Below are positions 36,340 through 45,984 of a stretch of 64,000 nt of DNA, piece by piece; position 1 is the stretch's first letter, and each line of letters starts with the position of its first letter. Location of the stretch: positions 186,001 to 250,000 of the forward strand of contig NZ_VCEK01000001.1 in NCBI RefSeq assembly GCF_005862235.1, given 5' to 3'. The notes beneath the pieces are model-generated. The model saw only the letters and a program-made list of their open reading frames with translations. It was not told where the DNA came from and did no database searches. Source of the DNA: Saccharomonospora piscinae. GTDB lineage: Bacteria > Actinomycetota > Actinomycetes > Mycobacteriales > Pseudonocardiaceae. A program made the position numbers and the translations under genes.

Positions 36340-36918
36340 TCAGGTCGCGGGCCTGGCCCGCAGGTGGGCACGTTCGCCCTGCTTGCCGAACAGGCTGAGG
36401 ATCTCGACCGGGCCCGCGTCCGCGGGGCCGAACCAGTGCGGTACCCGCGTGTCGAACTCCGCGGCCTCGCCGGGGGCGAGCACGACGTCGTGTTCGCCGA
36501 GGATCATCCGGAGCCTGCCGTTGAGGACGTAGAGCCACTCGTAGCCCTCGTGGGTCTGCGGGCCGATGTCGCGTGCCGGGTCGTGGGATATGACGAGTTT
36601 GTAGGCCTGGATGCCGCCGGGGCGGCGGGTGAGCGGCACCATGGTCATGCCCTGGTGGGTGACCGGGCGCAGGTGCACGCGCGGGTCACCGGTGGGTGGG
36701 GCGTCCACGAGTTCGTCGAGTGTGACGCCGTGGGCCTTGGCCAGTGGCAGCAGGAGTTCGAGCGTGGGTTTGCGGGTTCCGGACTCCAGCCGGGACAGGG
36801 TGCTCACGGAGATGCCGGTGCGTTCGGACAGTTCGGCCAGCGTGGTGTCGCGGGCGGTGCGCAATGCCCGCAGGCGCGGACCGACGGTGTCGAGGGTTCG
36901 CCCGAGGTCGTCGTCCAT
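36340..36918 (-). CDS. XRE-family regulator with cupin domain
   Basis: 192 residues from ATG 36918. Helix-turn-helix: L-A-E-L-S-E-R-T-G-I-S-V-S-T-L-S-R-L-E-S-G. The C-terminal part is a cupin with T-H-E-G-Y-E-W-L-Y-V-L-N-G-R-L-R and P-G-E-A-A-E-F-D-T-R-V-P-H-W, which would sense a small ligand. It is divergent from a thioredoxin-reductase-like gene. Two overlapping palindromes sit between the starts, the likely operator for both directions. Confidence 0.9.
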   Translation of the reverse strand: MDDDLGRTLDTVGPRLRALRTARDTTLAELSERTGISVSTLSRLESGTRKPTLELLLPLAKAHGVTLDELVDAPPTGDPRVHLRPVTHQGMTMVPLTRRPGGIQAYKLVISHDPARDIGPQTHEGYEWLYVLNGRLRMILGEHDVVLAPGEAAEFDTRVPHWFGPADAGPVEILSLFGKQGERAHLRARPAT

Positions 36919-36927
36919 GCCCCCATC

Positions 36928-36952
36928 TTGCCACAGTGGCAAAATGTTTTGC
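36928..36952. promoter_or_regulatory. Two overlapping perfect palindromes in the XRE-cupin/oxidoreductase divergent region
   Basis: TTGCCAC-A-GTGGCAA (36928-36942) and GCAAAA-TG-TTTTGC (36939-36952) share the bases GCAA. Both are perfect and lie 10-34 bases upstream of the regulator start. They are natural candidates for the XRE-cupin protein's binding site. Confidence 0.65.
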
Positions 36953-36998
36953 TCCCGTCTTGGTGGTGAAGGCAGGCTGAGGCGCGGAGGTGGTCGCG

Positions 36999-37967
36999 AT
37001 GACCGGACAGGACGAACGGTACGACGTGGTGGTGCTCGGTGGGGGCGCCGCGGGGCTGAACGGCGCGCTCATGTTGGCGCGGGCGCGCCGCTCGGTACTG
37101 GTGATCGACGCGGGTGAACCCCGCAACGCCGTGGCCGCCGGAGTCCACGGCCTGCTGGGTCGGGAGGGCATGGGCCCGGGTGAGTTACTGCGGCGGGGCC
37201 GCGACGAGGTGACCGGCTACGGCGGCGAGGTGCGTTCCGGCACGGTCGTCTCGGCGAGCCGTGAGGGTGAGGGTTTCACCGTCTCCCTGGCCGACGGCGA
37301 CGTCGTGCGGGCGCGGCGGTTGCTGGTGGCTTCGGGGCTGAGCGACGAGCTGCCCTCCATCCCGGGGTTGCGCGAGCGGTGGGGGCGGGATGTGCTGCAC
37401 TGCCCGTACTGCCACGGCTGGGAGGTGCGGGACCAGGCGATCGGGGTGCTGGCCAGCGGGCCGATGTCGGTGCACCAGGCGCTGCTGCTGCGGCAGTGGA
37501 GCGCCGACGTGACGTTTCTGGCCCACACCGGATCGCCGACGGCGGAGGAGGTCGAGCAGTTGGCCGCGCGGGGCGTCGCGGTGGTGGCGGGCGAGGTCGT
37601 CGCCGTCGAGGTCACCGACGACTGGCTGACCGGGGTGCGGTTGGGCGACGGCACGGTGGTCGAGCGGGAGGCGTTGGCGGTGGCGCCGAGGATGGTGGCG
37701 CGAGCCGGTTTCCTGGCCTCGCTGGGATTGCGGCCGGTGGCGCATCCGGCGGGGGTGGGGGAGCACCTCGTGGTGGACGCGCGGGGCCGGACCGAGGTGC
37801 CCGGGGTGTGGGCCGCGGGCAACGTCACCGACCTGATGGCTCAGGTGGGTGCGGCGGCATCGGCGGGTGCGGCGGCCGGGGCGCAGCTCAACGCCGACCT
37901 GGTCGACGAGGAGACCGCGCTCGCGGTCGAGCTCCGTCGCGCCGCGTCCGGGTCCACGGCCAGGTGA
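36999..37967 (+). CDS. Thioredoxin-reductase-like FAD/NAD(P) oxidoreductase
   Basis: 322 residues behind GGAGG. FAD motif V-V-V-L-G-G-G-A-A-G-L-N-G-A near residue 10, a redox pair in H-C-P-Y-C-H-G-W-E, and the C-terminal G-V-W-A-A-G-N-V-T-D. The NADPH motif is degraded (I-G-V-L-A-S-G-P-M), so cofactor use may differ from true TrxB. No thioredoxin gene is next to it. Its 3' end overlaps the convergent membrane protein gene by 80 bases. Confidence 0.88.
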   Translation: MTGQDERYDVVVLGGGAAGLNGALMLARARRSVLVIDAGEPRNAVAAGVHGLLGREGMGPGELLRRGRDEVTGYGGEVRSGTVVSASREGEGFTVSLADGDVVRARRLLVASGLSDELPSIPGLRERWGRDVLHCPYCHGWEVRDQAIGVLASGPMSVHQALLLRQWSADVTFLAHTGSPTAEEVEQLAARGVAVVAGEVVAVEVTDDWLTGVRLGDGTVVEREALAVAPRMVARAGFLASLGLRPVAHPAGVGEHLVVDARGRTEVPGVWAAGNVTDLMAQVGAAASAGAAAGAQLNADLVDEETALAVELRRAASGSTAR

Positions 37968-38631
37968 GCAGCGCCCACGCTGCCAGGATGAGCGCGATCT
38001 CGGGCAGCAGGTACCACGGCCAGGGGCCCAGCAGGTCCAGCAGCGAGTCGGTGGCCGGCTTGCGGTTGAGATAGCCGTAGTTGGTGCCCGTGGCGGTGTT
38101 GAACAGCATCGCCACGGCGGCCCAGCAGGCGGTGAGGCCGACGGCGACGCGGTAGTCACGCCAGCTGGGGCGCAGGCCCACACCCCAGGTGAGGTAGACG
38201 GCGGCCCACACGACCAGCAGGTGCAGTGCCCAGAACGCGAGGAACTCGTGGTGCGGGAAGTCCGGGCTGGCGAGCACGGGGGAGACCAGCGCCTGCGTGG
38301 ACAGGGACAGGCACCAGTAGTAGGTGAGGGCGTAGGCCCAGCGGGCGTGGCTCCACAGCGCGTAGGCGGCGGCGAATCCGGCCAGGTCGGACAGGTGCAG
38401 CGGCACCGTGTCGAGCGGGCCCCAGTCACGGGAGACGAACGTGTAGATGAGCGCGCCGACGTGAATTGTGAGCAGGACGGCGGCGAAGGTGCGGCTCAGG
38501 TGCCGCTCGGCGGGAGAGTGCCGGTGGGCCCGGCCCGTGAGTACGAGTGCGGCACAGCCGAGGGCGAACACGGCGAGTACGGCCCAGTGGGAGGGGCCGT
38601 AGGGCGTGAACTGCGCTGGCGTCGTGTCCAT
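37888..38631 (-). CDS. TIGR02206-type integral membrane protein
   Basis: 247 residues from ATG 38631 (an ATG at 38673 is possible but gives an unusual polar leader). The opening F-T-P-Y-G-P-S-H-W and later N-Y-G-Y-L, P-W-P-W-Y-L-L-P-E are characteristic of TIGR02206/YwaF-like membrane proteins of unknown function, with about seven helices. The basic, Arg/Pro-rich tail is encoded in the 80 bases that overlap the convergent oxidoreductase gene. Confidence 0.8.
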   Translation of the reverse strand: MDTTPAQFTPYGPSHWAVLAVFALGCAALVLTGRAHRHSPAERHLSRTFAAVLLTIHVGALIYTFVSRDWGPLDTVPLHLSDLAGFAAAYALWSHARWAYALTYYWCLSLSTQALVSPVLASPDFPHHEFLAFWALHLLVVWAAVYLTWGVGLRPSWRDYRVAVGLTACWAAVAMLFNTATGTNYGYLNRKPATDSLLDLLGPWPWYLLPEIALILAAWALLTWPWTRTRRDGARPRARSPRRPGRR

Positions 38632-38705
38632 GGCGTCCGGTCCGGCGGTCCGGTGGTTGTCCGTCCTGTCCATCGTGACAGCCGACAGCCGCACCCGGCA
38701 CAAAT

Positions 38706-38721
38706 GTATAACACCCTATAC
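38706..38721. repeat. Dispersed inverted repeat GTATA-N6-TATAC, copy 3
   Basis: The arms are identical to the copies at 1593 and 16691; the spacer is ACACCC instead of ACGACC. GCCGGGGCTT follows, resembling the flank of copy 1 (CCCGGGGCTT). It lies upstream of the leftward TIGR02206 gene. Confidence 0.55.
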
Positions 38722-38757
38722 GCCGGGGCTTTGTTGGGGACGCTTTCGCCCCGAGAT

Positions 38758-38818
38758 GAGTGCCGCGAAGGCCACCTTCACTGCACTGGACGCAGCGAGG
38801 GTGGCCTTCGCGGCACTC
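38758..38818. repeat. Long hairpin downstream of mdh
   Basis: A perfect 19-bp inverted repeat (38758-38776 and 38800-38818; arm begins GAGTGCCGCGAAGG) extends inward by 8 further pairs with one mismatch and one G-T pair. That gives a stem of about 27 bp with a 7-base loop (ACTGGAC). It starts 18 bases past the mdh stop, so it could end mdh transcription; it could also be a dispersed palindromic element. Confidence 0.75.
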
Positions 38819-38836
38819 GGGAACGGCGGGTGCCGG

Positions 38837-39907
<1,071 letters not shown>

Positions 39908-39944
39908 TCACCTGAACCGATTGAGCGGTGTTGGCATGATCACC

Positions 39945-41276
39945 TCAGACGTGCCGCAGCAGGTGTTCGAGCACGCGGGCTCCGAAGCGGAGCCCGGCCA
40001 CGGGAACGCGTTCGTCGACGCCGTGGGCGAGGGCGCGGTAGTCGAAGCCCTCCGGCAGCCACAGTGGCGCGAAGCCGTAGCAGTCGATGCCGAGTGCGCT
40101 GAACGCCTTGGCGTCGGTGCCGCCGCCGAGGCAGTAGGGCACGACGACGGCGTCGGGGTCGTGTGCGCGCAGCGCGGTGGCCATGGCGTCGAACCAGGGG
40201 GAGTCGACGGGTGCCTGGACGGGGCCGGTGTGCGCGATGATCTCGCGGTCGACGTGTCCTCCGATGAGGGCGTCCACCTCGGACAGGAATGCGTCCTCCG
40301 CGCCGGGCAGGGTTCGGCCGTCGAGTTGGGCCTGGGCGAGGCCGGGGATGACGTTCACCTTGTATCCCGCGTCGAGGACGGTGGGGGTGGCGCTGTTGCG
40401 GACGGTGTTCTCGACGAGGGGTGCGGCGTCGCCGAGCCGGGTGAGGGTGGCGTCGATGTCGTGGAGGTCGATGTGGACGCCGAGTGCGGTGGCGGTGCGG
40501 TGCAGGAAGGTCTCGACGGTGGGGGTGAGCACGATGGGCCAGCGGTGCGCGGTGAGGGCGTGGAGTGCGGTGATGAGGTGGACGACGGCGTTGGAGTCGT
40601 TGCGGCGGGAGCCGTGGCCCGCGCGGCCGCGTGCGGTGAGGCGCAGGTGGGTGGTGCCGCGTTCGGCGGTGCCGACGGGGTAGAGGCGGACGGCGCGGCC
40701 GTCGGGTGCGCGGACGTGGTGGGTGTAGGCGCCGGATTCGCCGATGGCGGCGGCGCAGCCGCTGAGCAGGTCGGGGTGGTGGGTGGTGAGCCAGTGGGCG
40801 CCGTGGGTGCCGAGGTCCTCCTCGTCGGCGACGAAGGCGAGGACGATGTCGCGGCGGGGGCGGTGGCCGGAGGCGGTGATGGTGGAGACGGCGGTGAGGG
40901 TGGTGGCGCAGAAGTCCTTCATGTCGACGGCGCCGCGGCCCCAGACGTAGCCGTCGGTGATGGTGCCGGAGAACGGGGGAACGGACCATTCGGTGTCGTC
41001 GGCGGGCACGACGTCGAGGTGTCCGTGGACGAGCAGTGCGGGGAGGGTGGGGTCTTCGCCGGGCAGGCGGGCGATGACGTTGGCGCGGCGGGGCGCGGAT
41101 TCGAGGATGGTGGGGTGGAGTCCGGCGTCGGTGAGGGTGGCGGCGCAGAACTCGGCGGCCTCGCGTTCGCCGTGGGCGTCGCCTCCACCGTGGTTGGTGG
41201 TGTCGAAGCGGATCAGCTGGGAGCAGAGGTCGACGACGTCGGGTGTGCTGGCTGTGCGGGCTGTGTCTGCGGTCAT
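39945..41276 (-). CDS. M20-family metallopeptidase
   Basis: 443 residues. Zinc-binding and catalytic segments are complete: V-H-G-H-L-D-V-V-P, G-R-G-A-V-D-M-K-D, V-A-D-E-E-D-L-G and the late G-G-T-D-A-K-A-F. A dimerisation domain lies between. M20 enzymes cut dipeptides or deacylate amino acids. It lies 37 bases downstream of a D-aminopeptidase gene on the same strand, and a peptide importer diverges from that pair, so peptide catabolism is the likely setting. Confidence 0.9.
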   Translation of the reverse strand: MTADTARTASTPDVVDLCSQLIRFDTTNHGGGDAHGEREAAEFCAATLTDAGLHPTILESAPRRANVIARLPGEDPTLPALLVHGHLDVVPADDTEWSVPPFSGTITDGYVWGRGAVDMKDFCATTLTAVSTITASGHRPRRDIVLAFVADEEDLGTHGAHWLTTHHPDLLSGCAAAIGESGAYTHHVRAPDGRAVRLYPVGTAERGTTHLRLTARGRAGHGSRRNDSNAVVHLITALHALTAHRWPIVLTPTVETFLHRTATALGVHIDLHDIDATLTRLGDAAPLVENTVRNSATPTVLDAGYKVNVIPGLAQAQLDGRTLPGAEDAFLSEVDALIGGHVDREIIAHTGPVQAPVDSPWFDAMATALRAHDPDAVVVPYCLGGGTDAKAFSALGIDCYGFAPLWLPEGFDYRALAHGVDERVPVAGLRFGARVLEHLLRHV

Positions 41277-41313
41277 GGTGTGTCACCGCCTTGCGGGGTC
41301 TCGGGTGGGCTGG

Positions 41314-42132
41314 TCAGCCGTACTTGCCCTGGGCGGCGCCATCGGCGATGGCGGTGACGATCTTGAAGGCTTTCATGGCTGCGGTCATGGTGGGGGCGTC
41401 GAAGCCGACGGTGCGGACGCCGGTCTGTTCGACGGTGGGGATGACGGCGGTGGCCTGGGCGAGGTGGCTGGCGTCGAACTCGACGTCGATGTGGTGGGGG
41501 CCGGCGCTGGGGGTGGTGCGTCCGGCGTGGCGCATGCCGTCGGTGGCGGCGGCGGTGAGGTCGGCGCTGGTGCGGGAGGGTGGCAGGCAGACGGCGGCGT
41601 AGCGGCTGACGCAGTGTTTGACGGCGACGGTGGTGGCGGTGGGGGCGTAGTCGCGGGCGTCGTCGCAGGTCTTGTCGTCGCCGCTGACGAGGAGGACGGG
41701 GACGCCGTGTTCGGTGGCCAGCGCGGTGTTGAGGCGGCCTTCGCTGGCGGGGACGCCGTCGAGGCGGACGTCGGTGATCTGGTTGGGCAGGTAGGTGTGG
41801 GAGAGCACGCCGTCGCAGCCGGCTCCGGTGTGGTAGCCGAGGAAGACGACGCCGTCGAGGCCGGTGTCGATGCCTTCCATCATGGACAGGGGTTTGTGTT
41901 TGCCGGTGAGCATGCGGGCGCGGGGGTCGAGGTCTTCGAGCAGGAGGTTGCGCTGGGTGGAGTGGGCTTCGTTGACGAGTATGTCGGTGGCGCCGCCGTC
42001 GGCGAGTCCGGCGATGGTGGCGTTGACGTCGCCGGTGAACAGGCGGCGGAATCGTTGCCAGGGTTCGGTGCCGGGGACGACGTCGTCGGTCCAGGTGACT
42101 CCGGTGGCGCCTTCCATGTCGGCGGAAATCAT
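41314..42132 (-). CDS. dppA: M55-family D-aminopeptidase (DppA type)
   Basis: 272 residues from ATG 42132 behind AGGTGAGG. The M55 signature S-A-D-M-E-G-A-T-G gives Asp5 and Glu7 as zinc ligands; E-A-H-S-T, G-Y-H-T-G-A-G and S-E-G-R-L-N supply the other family positions. B. subtilis DppA removes D-Ala and D-amino acids from short peptides and belongs to a dipeptide-transport operon; here it is divergent from a complete peptide ABC importer. This supports salvage of D-amino-acid-containing (cell wall) peptides. Confidence 0.93.
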   Translation of the reverse strand: MISADMEGATGVTWTDDVVPGTEPWQRFRRLFTGDVNATIAGLADGGATDILVNEAHSTQRNLLLEDLDPRARMLTGKHKPLSMMEGIDTGLDGVVFLGYHTGAGCDGVLSHTYLPNQITDVRLDGVPASEGRLNTALATEHGVPVLLVSGDDKTCDDARDYAPTATTVAVKHCVSRYAAVCLPPSRTSADLTAAATDGMRHAGRTTPSAGPHHIDVEFDASHLAQATAVIPTVEQTGVRTVGFDAPTMTAAMKAFKIVTAIADGAAQGKYG

Positions 42133-42194
42133 GATCCTCACCTCTGTCAACCTAGCGGTGGTGTCACAGGTTGCGCATCCGTGACCGCAAATCG

Positions 42195-42224
42195 TTGACA
42201 TGGCTTCGTTCGGAGTGGTTATTT
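42195..42224 (+). promoter_or_regulatory. Candidate promoter of the peptide importer operon
   Basis: A perfect TTGACA (42195-42200) is followed after 18 bases by TTATTT (42219-42224), an AT-rich patch in otherwise GC-rich DNA. It lies 41 bases before the importer start and is the best sigma-A-like match in the 132-base divergent region. Confidence 0.5.
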
Positions 42225-42264
42225 TTCCGCTCCGGCTTTCTCGGACCGCAGTGAGGTGGACACA

Positions 42265-44082
42265 GTGGGTGGGTCTCGCTTCCGGCGTGGTGGTGCGGCG
42301 TCGGCCGCGGTGGTCGTGGCGTGGTTGATGCTGGTGTCGCTGGTCCCGGTCGCGCAGGCGCGGCAGGACTCGCCCCGGGTGCTGCGGGTGGCGCTGGTTC
42401 AGGAGATCGATCACCTGAATCCGTTCACGGCGAGTTTCGCGTCGAGCACGATGGTGGGCCGGTTCTCGTGGGAGTTTCTGACGTTGCCGTCGGCGGAGGA
42501 CGCGACACCGACGGGGGGTGTCGCCGAGTCGTGGGAGGTGTCGGAGGACAAGCTGACGTGGACGTTCACGATCCGGGAGGGGATGACCTGGTCGGACGGT
42601 GAGGCGGTGACGGCGGAGGACGCGGTGTTCACGTTCGACAAGATCATGTCGGATCCGAAGGCGGCGGAGGCCAACGGCGGCTACGTCGAGAACTTCGTGG
42701 CCGTGTCGGCGCCGGATCCGAGGACGCTGGTCATCGAGACGGCGGAGCCGCAGGCGAGTATGACGGCGCTGGATGTGCCGATCGTGCCCGAGCACGTGTG
42801 GTCGCGGGTGCCGGACATGCACGATCCGATGGCCGACAGTGTCGAGGTGGTGGGTGTCGGCAGTGGGCCGTTTCTGATCGCGGAGTACCGGCGCAACGAG
42901 GTCGTGCGGATGACGGCGAACGAGCGGTACTGGCGTGGTGCGCCCGCGTACGACGAGTTGCGTTTCATCAAGTTCGAGAACGCCGACGCCGCGGTGAACG
43001 CGTTGCGGAACGGGGAGATCGATTTCGTCAACCGGTTGACTCGGGCGCAGTTCGACAGTCTGCGGGGTGAGCCGGGGGTGGAGACGAATCAGGCGTCGGG
43101 GCGGCGTTACCGGGAGTTGTTGATGAATCCGGGGGCGCGCAACGCGGTGGGTGACGAGATCGGGGACGGTCATCCGGCGTTGCGGGACGTGCGGGTGCGG
43201 CGGGCGGTCGCGATGGCGGTGGATCCGAGGGTGCTGGTGGAGAAGGTGCTCGGGGGTTACGGGGAGCTGCCCGGTGGGCTGGTGCCGCCGGTGTACTCGG
43301 AGTTCCACTACGAGCCGGGTGAGGACGTGCGCTACGAGTTCGATCCCGGGGCGGCGGAGGCGTTGCTGGACGAGGCGGGCTACGAGCGGGGGCCCGACGG
43401 GGTCCGGGCGGGCCCGGACGGTCGGCCGCTGGAGTTCCGGTTGACGGGCCGGGCGAGTGACGACTACGCGCAGCGCGCGGGGGACTATGTGGTGTCGTGG
43501 TTGCGGGACGTGGGGATCGCGGTGACGAAGGATCTGGTCTCGGACAACGAGGTGGACGAGACCACGTCGTCGGGGCACTACGACCTGGCGTTTTCCGGGT
43601 GGGGTACGAACCCGGACCCGGACTACATCCTGAGTAAGCAGACGTGTGCGGCGTTGCCCGCGGCGTCGGGCAGTAGCAGTAGCAACGCGTTCTTCTGTGA
43701 CGAGGTCTACGACGAGCTGTACTACCGGCAGGCCGCCGAGTTGTCCGGGCAGCGGCGTGCGGAGCTGGTGCGGCGGGCGCAGGCGCGGTACTACGAGCGG
43801 GTGCCGAGTCTGGTGCTGGGCTACGACAACGTGCTGGAGGTGTATCGCTCCGACCGGTTCACGGGGTTCGTGCGGCAGCCGGTGGGTGAGGGGCAGATCA
43901 TGGAGCAGACCGGGTACTGGGGATTTTACGGTGCGGAGCCGGTGACGGGTGCGGCGGCCGGTGCGGGTTCGGGGGTCTCGGCCGGGGTGTGGGTCGTGGT
44001 GGGGGCGGGTGCGCTGGTGTTGCTGGTGGGGGGTGGCGTGGTGCTGGTGCGGCGGCGTGCGTCGGTCTACGACCGGGAGTGA
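42265..44082 (+). CDS. Peptide ABC transporter substrate-binding protein with C-terminal membrane anchor
   Basis: 605 residues from GTG 42265 (AGGTGG just upstream; GTG 42256 is an alternative). An N-terminal signal (A-A-S-A-A-V-V-V-A-W-L-M-L-V-S-L-V) ends at V-A-Q-A-R; there is no lipobox cysteine. The body is a family-5 solute-binding protein: I-D-H-L-N-P-F-T, W-E-V-S-E-D-K-L-T-W-T-F-T-I-R, R-V-R-R-A-V-A-M-A-V-D. The last ~40 residues add a hydrophobic helix (V-W-V-V-V-G-A-G-A-L-V-L-L-V-G) and a basic stop-transfer R-R-R. It should therefore be anchored at its C-terminus, not by lipid. Confidence 0.9.
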   Translation: MGGSRFRRGGAASAAVVVAWLMLVSLVPVAQARQDSPRVLRVALVQEIDHLNPFTASFASSTMVGRFSWEFLTLPSAEDATPTGGVAESWEVSEDKLTWTFTIREGMTWSDGEAVTAEDAVFTFDKIMSDPKAAEANGGYVENFVAVSAPDPRTLVIETAEPQASMTALDVPIVPEHVWSRVPDMHDPMADSVEVVGVGSGPFLIAEYRRNEVVRMTANERYWRGAPAYDELRFIKFENADAAVNALRNGEIDFVNRLTRAQFDSLRGEPGVETNQASGRRYRELLMNPGARNAVGDEIGDGHPALRDVRVRRAVAMAVDPRVLVEKVLGGYGELPGGLVPPVYSEFHYEPGEDVRYEFDPGAAEALLDEAGYERGPDGVRAGPDGRPLEFRLTGRASDDYAQRAGDYVVSWLRDVGIAVTKDLVSDNEVDETTSSGHYDLAFSGWGTNPDPDYILSKQTCAALPAASGSSSSNAFFCDEVYDELYYRQAAELSGQRRAELVRRAQARYYERVPSLVLGYDNVLEVYRSDRFTGFVRQPVGEGQIMEQTGYWGFYGAEPVTGAAAGAGSGVSAGVWVVVGAGALVLLVGGGVVLVRRRASVYDRE

Positions 44083-44092
44083 CGTCGCTGTG

Positions 44093-45103
44093 GTGACGTC
44101 GTCGTGGGGGGAGGAGACCGCGCCGGGCTCGCGCGGTGGGTCCGGGCTGGTGCGGTTCGTGGCAGGCAAGCTCGGTGGGGCGCTGGCGAGTTTCGCGCTG
44201 GTGGTGGTGCTGGGGTTTCTGTTGTTCCGGATGATCCCGGGTGATCCGGTGGCGACGATGACGCGGAACCGGCCGACGAGCCCGGAGCAGTTGGCGGCGT
44301 TGCGGGAGCGGCTGGGTGTGGACGAGCCGGTGGCGCGGCAGTTCGCCGACTACGTGCTGGGGTTGCTGACCGGCGATCTGGGTGTGTCGTACGTGTACAA
44401 CCGGCCGGTCGCGGCGATGATCGGGGAGCGGTTGTGGCCGACGGTGCTGCTGGTGGGCACGGCGACGGTGCTGGCGGTGGTGCTGGGGTTGTGGCTGGGG
44501 GCGCGGGCGGCGTGGCGTCGTGGTGGTGTGTTCGACCGGGTCAGCACCGGGGTGGCGTTGACGTTGTGGTCGGTGCCGCAGTTCTGGCTGGGGTTGTTGT
44601 TGCTGATCGCGACGCAGGGGTTGTTCCCGAGCCGGGGGATGCGCTCGCCGGTGGTTCCGGATGATCCAGTGGCGCAGGTGCTGGATGTGGCGCACCACCT
44701 GGTGTTGCCGTGCGTGACGTTGCTGGCGGTCGTGTACGCGCAGTACATGCTGGTGATGCGGTCGTCGTTGCTGGAGGAGATGGGGTCGGACTATCTGACG
44801 ACGGCGCGGGCGAAGGGCTTGCGGGAGGATCTGGTGCGGCGCAGGCACGCGGTGCCGAACGCGTTGTTGCCGACGGTGACGCTGGTGTTTCTGCAGTTCG
44901 GCATGGTGGTGTCGGGCACGGTGACGGTGGAGACGGTGTTCTCGTGGCCGGGGCTGGGGTTGTTGACTTATGAGGCGTTGCGGGGGCCGGATCTGCCGTT
45001 GTTGCAGGGGGTGTTCGTGGTGCTGGCGTCGTCGGTGCTGGTGATGAACCTGGTGGCGGAGTTGCTGTACCGGGTGCTGGATCCGAGGGTGCGTGAGTCG
45101 TGA
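44093..45103 (+). CDS. Peptide ABC transporter permease (DppB type)
   Basis: 336 residues. The first helix (F-A-L-V-V-V-L-G-F-L-L-F-R-M-I-P-G-D-P) and the conserved N-terminal R-E-R-L-G-V-D-E-P, G-D-L-G-V-S-Y are typical of DppB/OppB. The EAA loop is S-D-Y-L-T-T-A-R-A-K-G-L. GTG 44090 could be used instead of 44093. It overlaps the next permease by 4 bases (GTGA). Confidence 0.93.
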   Translation: MTSSWGEETAPGSRGGSGLVRFVAGKLGGALASFALVVVLGFLLFRMIPGDPVATMTRNRPTSPEQLAALRERLGVDEPVARQFADYVLGLLTGDLGVSYVYNRPVAAMIGERLWPTVLLVGTATVLAVVLGLWLGARAAWRRGGVFDRVSTGVALTLWSVPQFWLGLLLLIATQGLFPSRGMRSPVVPDDPVAQVLDVAHHLVLPCVTLLAVVYAQYMLVMRSSLLEEMGSDYLTTARAKGLREDLVRRRHAVPNALLPTVTLVFLQFGMVVSGTVTVETVFSWPGLGLLTYEALRGPDLPLLQGVFVVLASSVLVMNLVAELLYRVLDPRVRES

Positions 45104-45984
45104 CGTCTCCGGTGTGGTGGCGGCGGCGAGCCGCGGCGGCGGCGGTGTGGCGTGCTTTCCGTGGTGAGCGCGGGGGCCTGGTGGGGCTGGGGGTGTTGCT
45201 GCTGGTGGTGTCGCTGGCGGTGGCGGCTCCGCTGGTGACGGCGGAGGCGGAGTTGGATGTGACGACGGCGCCTGGGTCGGCTCTTGAGCCGCCGAGCTGG
45301 GAGTTTCCGCTGGGCACGGATGTCGACGGGCGTTCGGTGTTGTTGTTGACGTTGTGGGGCGCGCGGGTGTCGCTGTTGGTCGGGTTCGCGGCGACGGTGC
45401 TGTCGGTGGTGATCGGCACCCTGGTGGGGTTGGCCGCGGGGCACTTCCGGGGGTGGGTGGCGTCGGTGTTGTTGCGGTTCACCGATTTCTTCCTGGTGCT
45501 GCCGTCGCTGGTGCTGGCGATCGCGTTGTCGACGGTGTTGCCGCAGGGGATCGCGACGATCGTGCTGGCGGTGGGGGTGACGTCGTGGCCTGCGACGGCG
45601 CGGTTGGTGCGGGCGCAGACGCTGACGGTGGAGAGCAGGCCGTTCGTGGAGCGGGCGCGGGCGCTGGGCGGGGGTCACGCGCACGTGGTGGGGCGGCACG
45701 TGCTGCCTGCGGTGTTGCCGCTGGTGCTGGCGAACACGACGCTGGTGGTGGGTAACTCGATCATCGCGGAGTCGACGTTGGCGTTTCTGGGGTTGGGGGA
45801 TCCGAGTGCGGTGTCGTGGGGGTCGATGTTGCAGACGGCGTTGTCGTCGGGGTCGGTGAGCGCGGGCGCGTGGTGGTACCTGGTGCCGCCGGGGCTGGCG
45901 ATCGTGGTGGTGGTGCTGTCGTTCACGCTGGTGGGGCGGGCGTTGGAGACGGTGCTGAATCCGGGACTGCGGGGCCGGTCGTGA
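45100..45984 (+). CDS. Peptide ABC transporter permease (DppC type)
   Basis: 294 residues. The pattern G-T-D-V-D-G-R-S-V, the EAA-loop region with R-A-R-A-L-G-G-G-H-A-H-V-V, and L-G-L-G-D-P-S-A-V-S-W-G-S-M-L are those of DppC/OppC. It pairs with the preceding permease to form the membrane channel. Its stop overlaps the ATPase gene start by 4 bases. Confidence 0.93.
   Translation: MTSPVWWRRRAAAAAVWRAFRGERGGLVGLGVLLLVVSLAVAAPLVTAEAELDVTTAPGSALEPPSWEFPLGTDVDGRSVLLLTLWGARVSLLVGFAATVLSVVIGTLVGLAAGHFRGWVASVLLRFTDFFLVLPSLVLAIALSTVLPQGIATIVLAVGVTSWPATARLVRAQTLTVESRPFVERARALGGGHAHVVGRHVLPAVLPLVLANTTLVVGNSIIAESTLAFLGLGDPSAVSWGSMLQTALSSGSVSAGAWWYLVPPGLAIVVVVLSFTLVGRALETVLNPGLRGRS

Noticed and set aside
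38758-38818. CRISPR repeat or insertion sequence end
   Set aside because: It is a single hairpin with no spacer array, no transposase gene and no target duplication.
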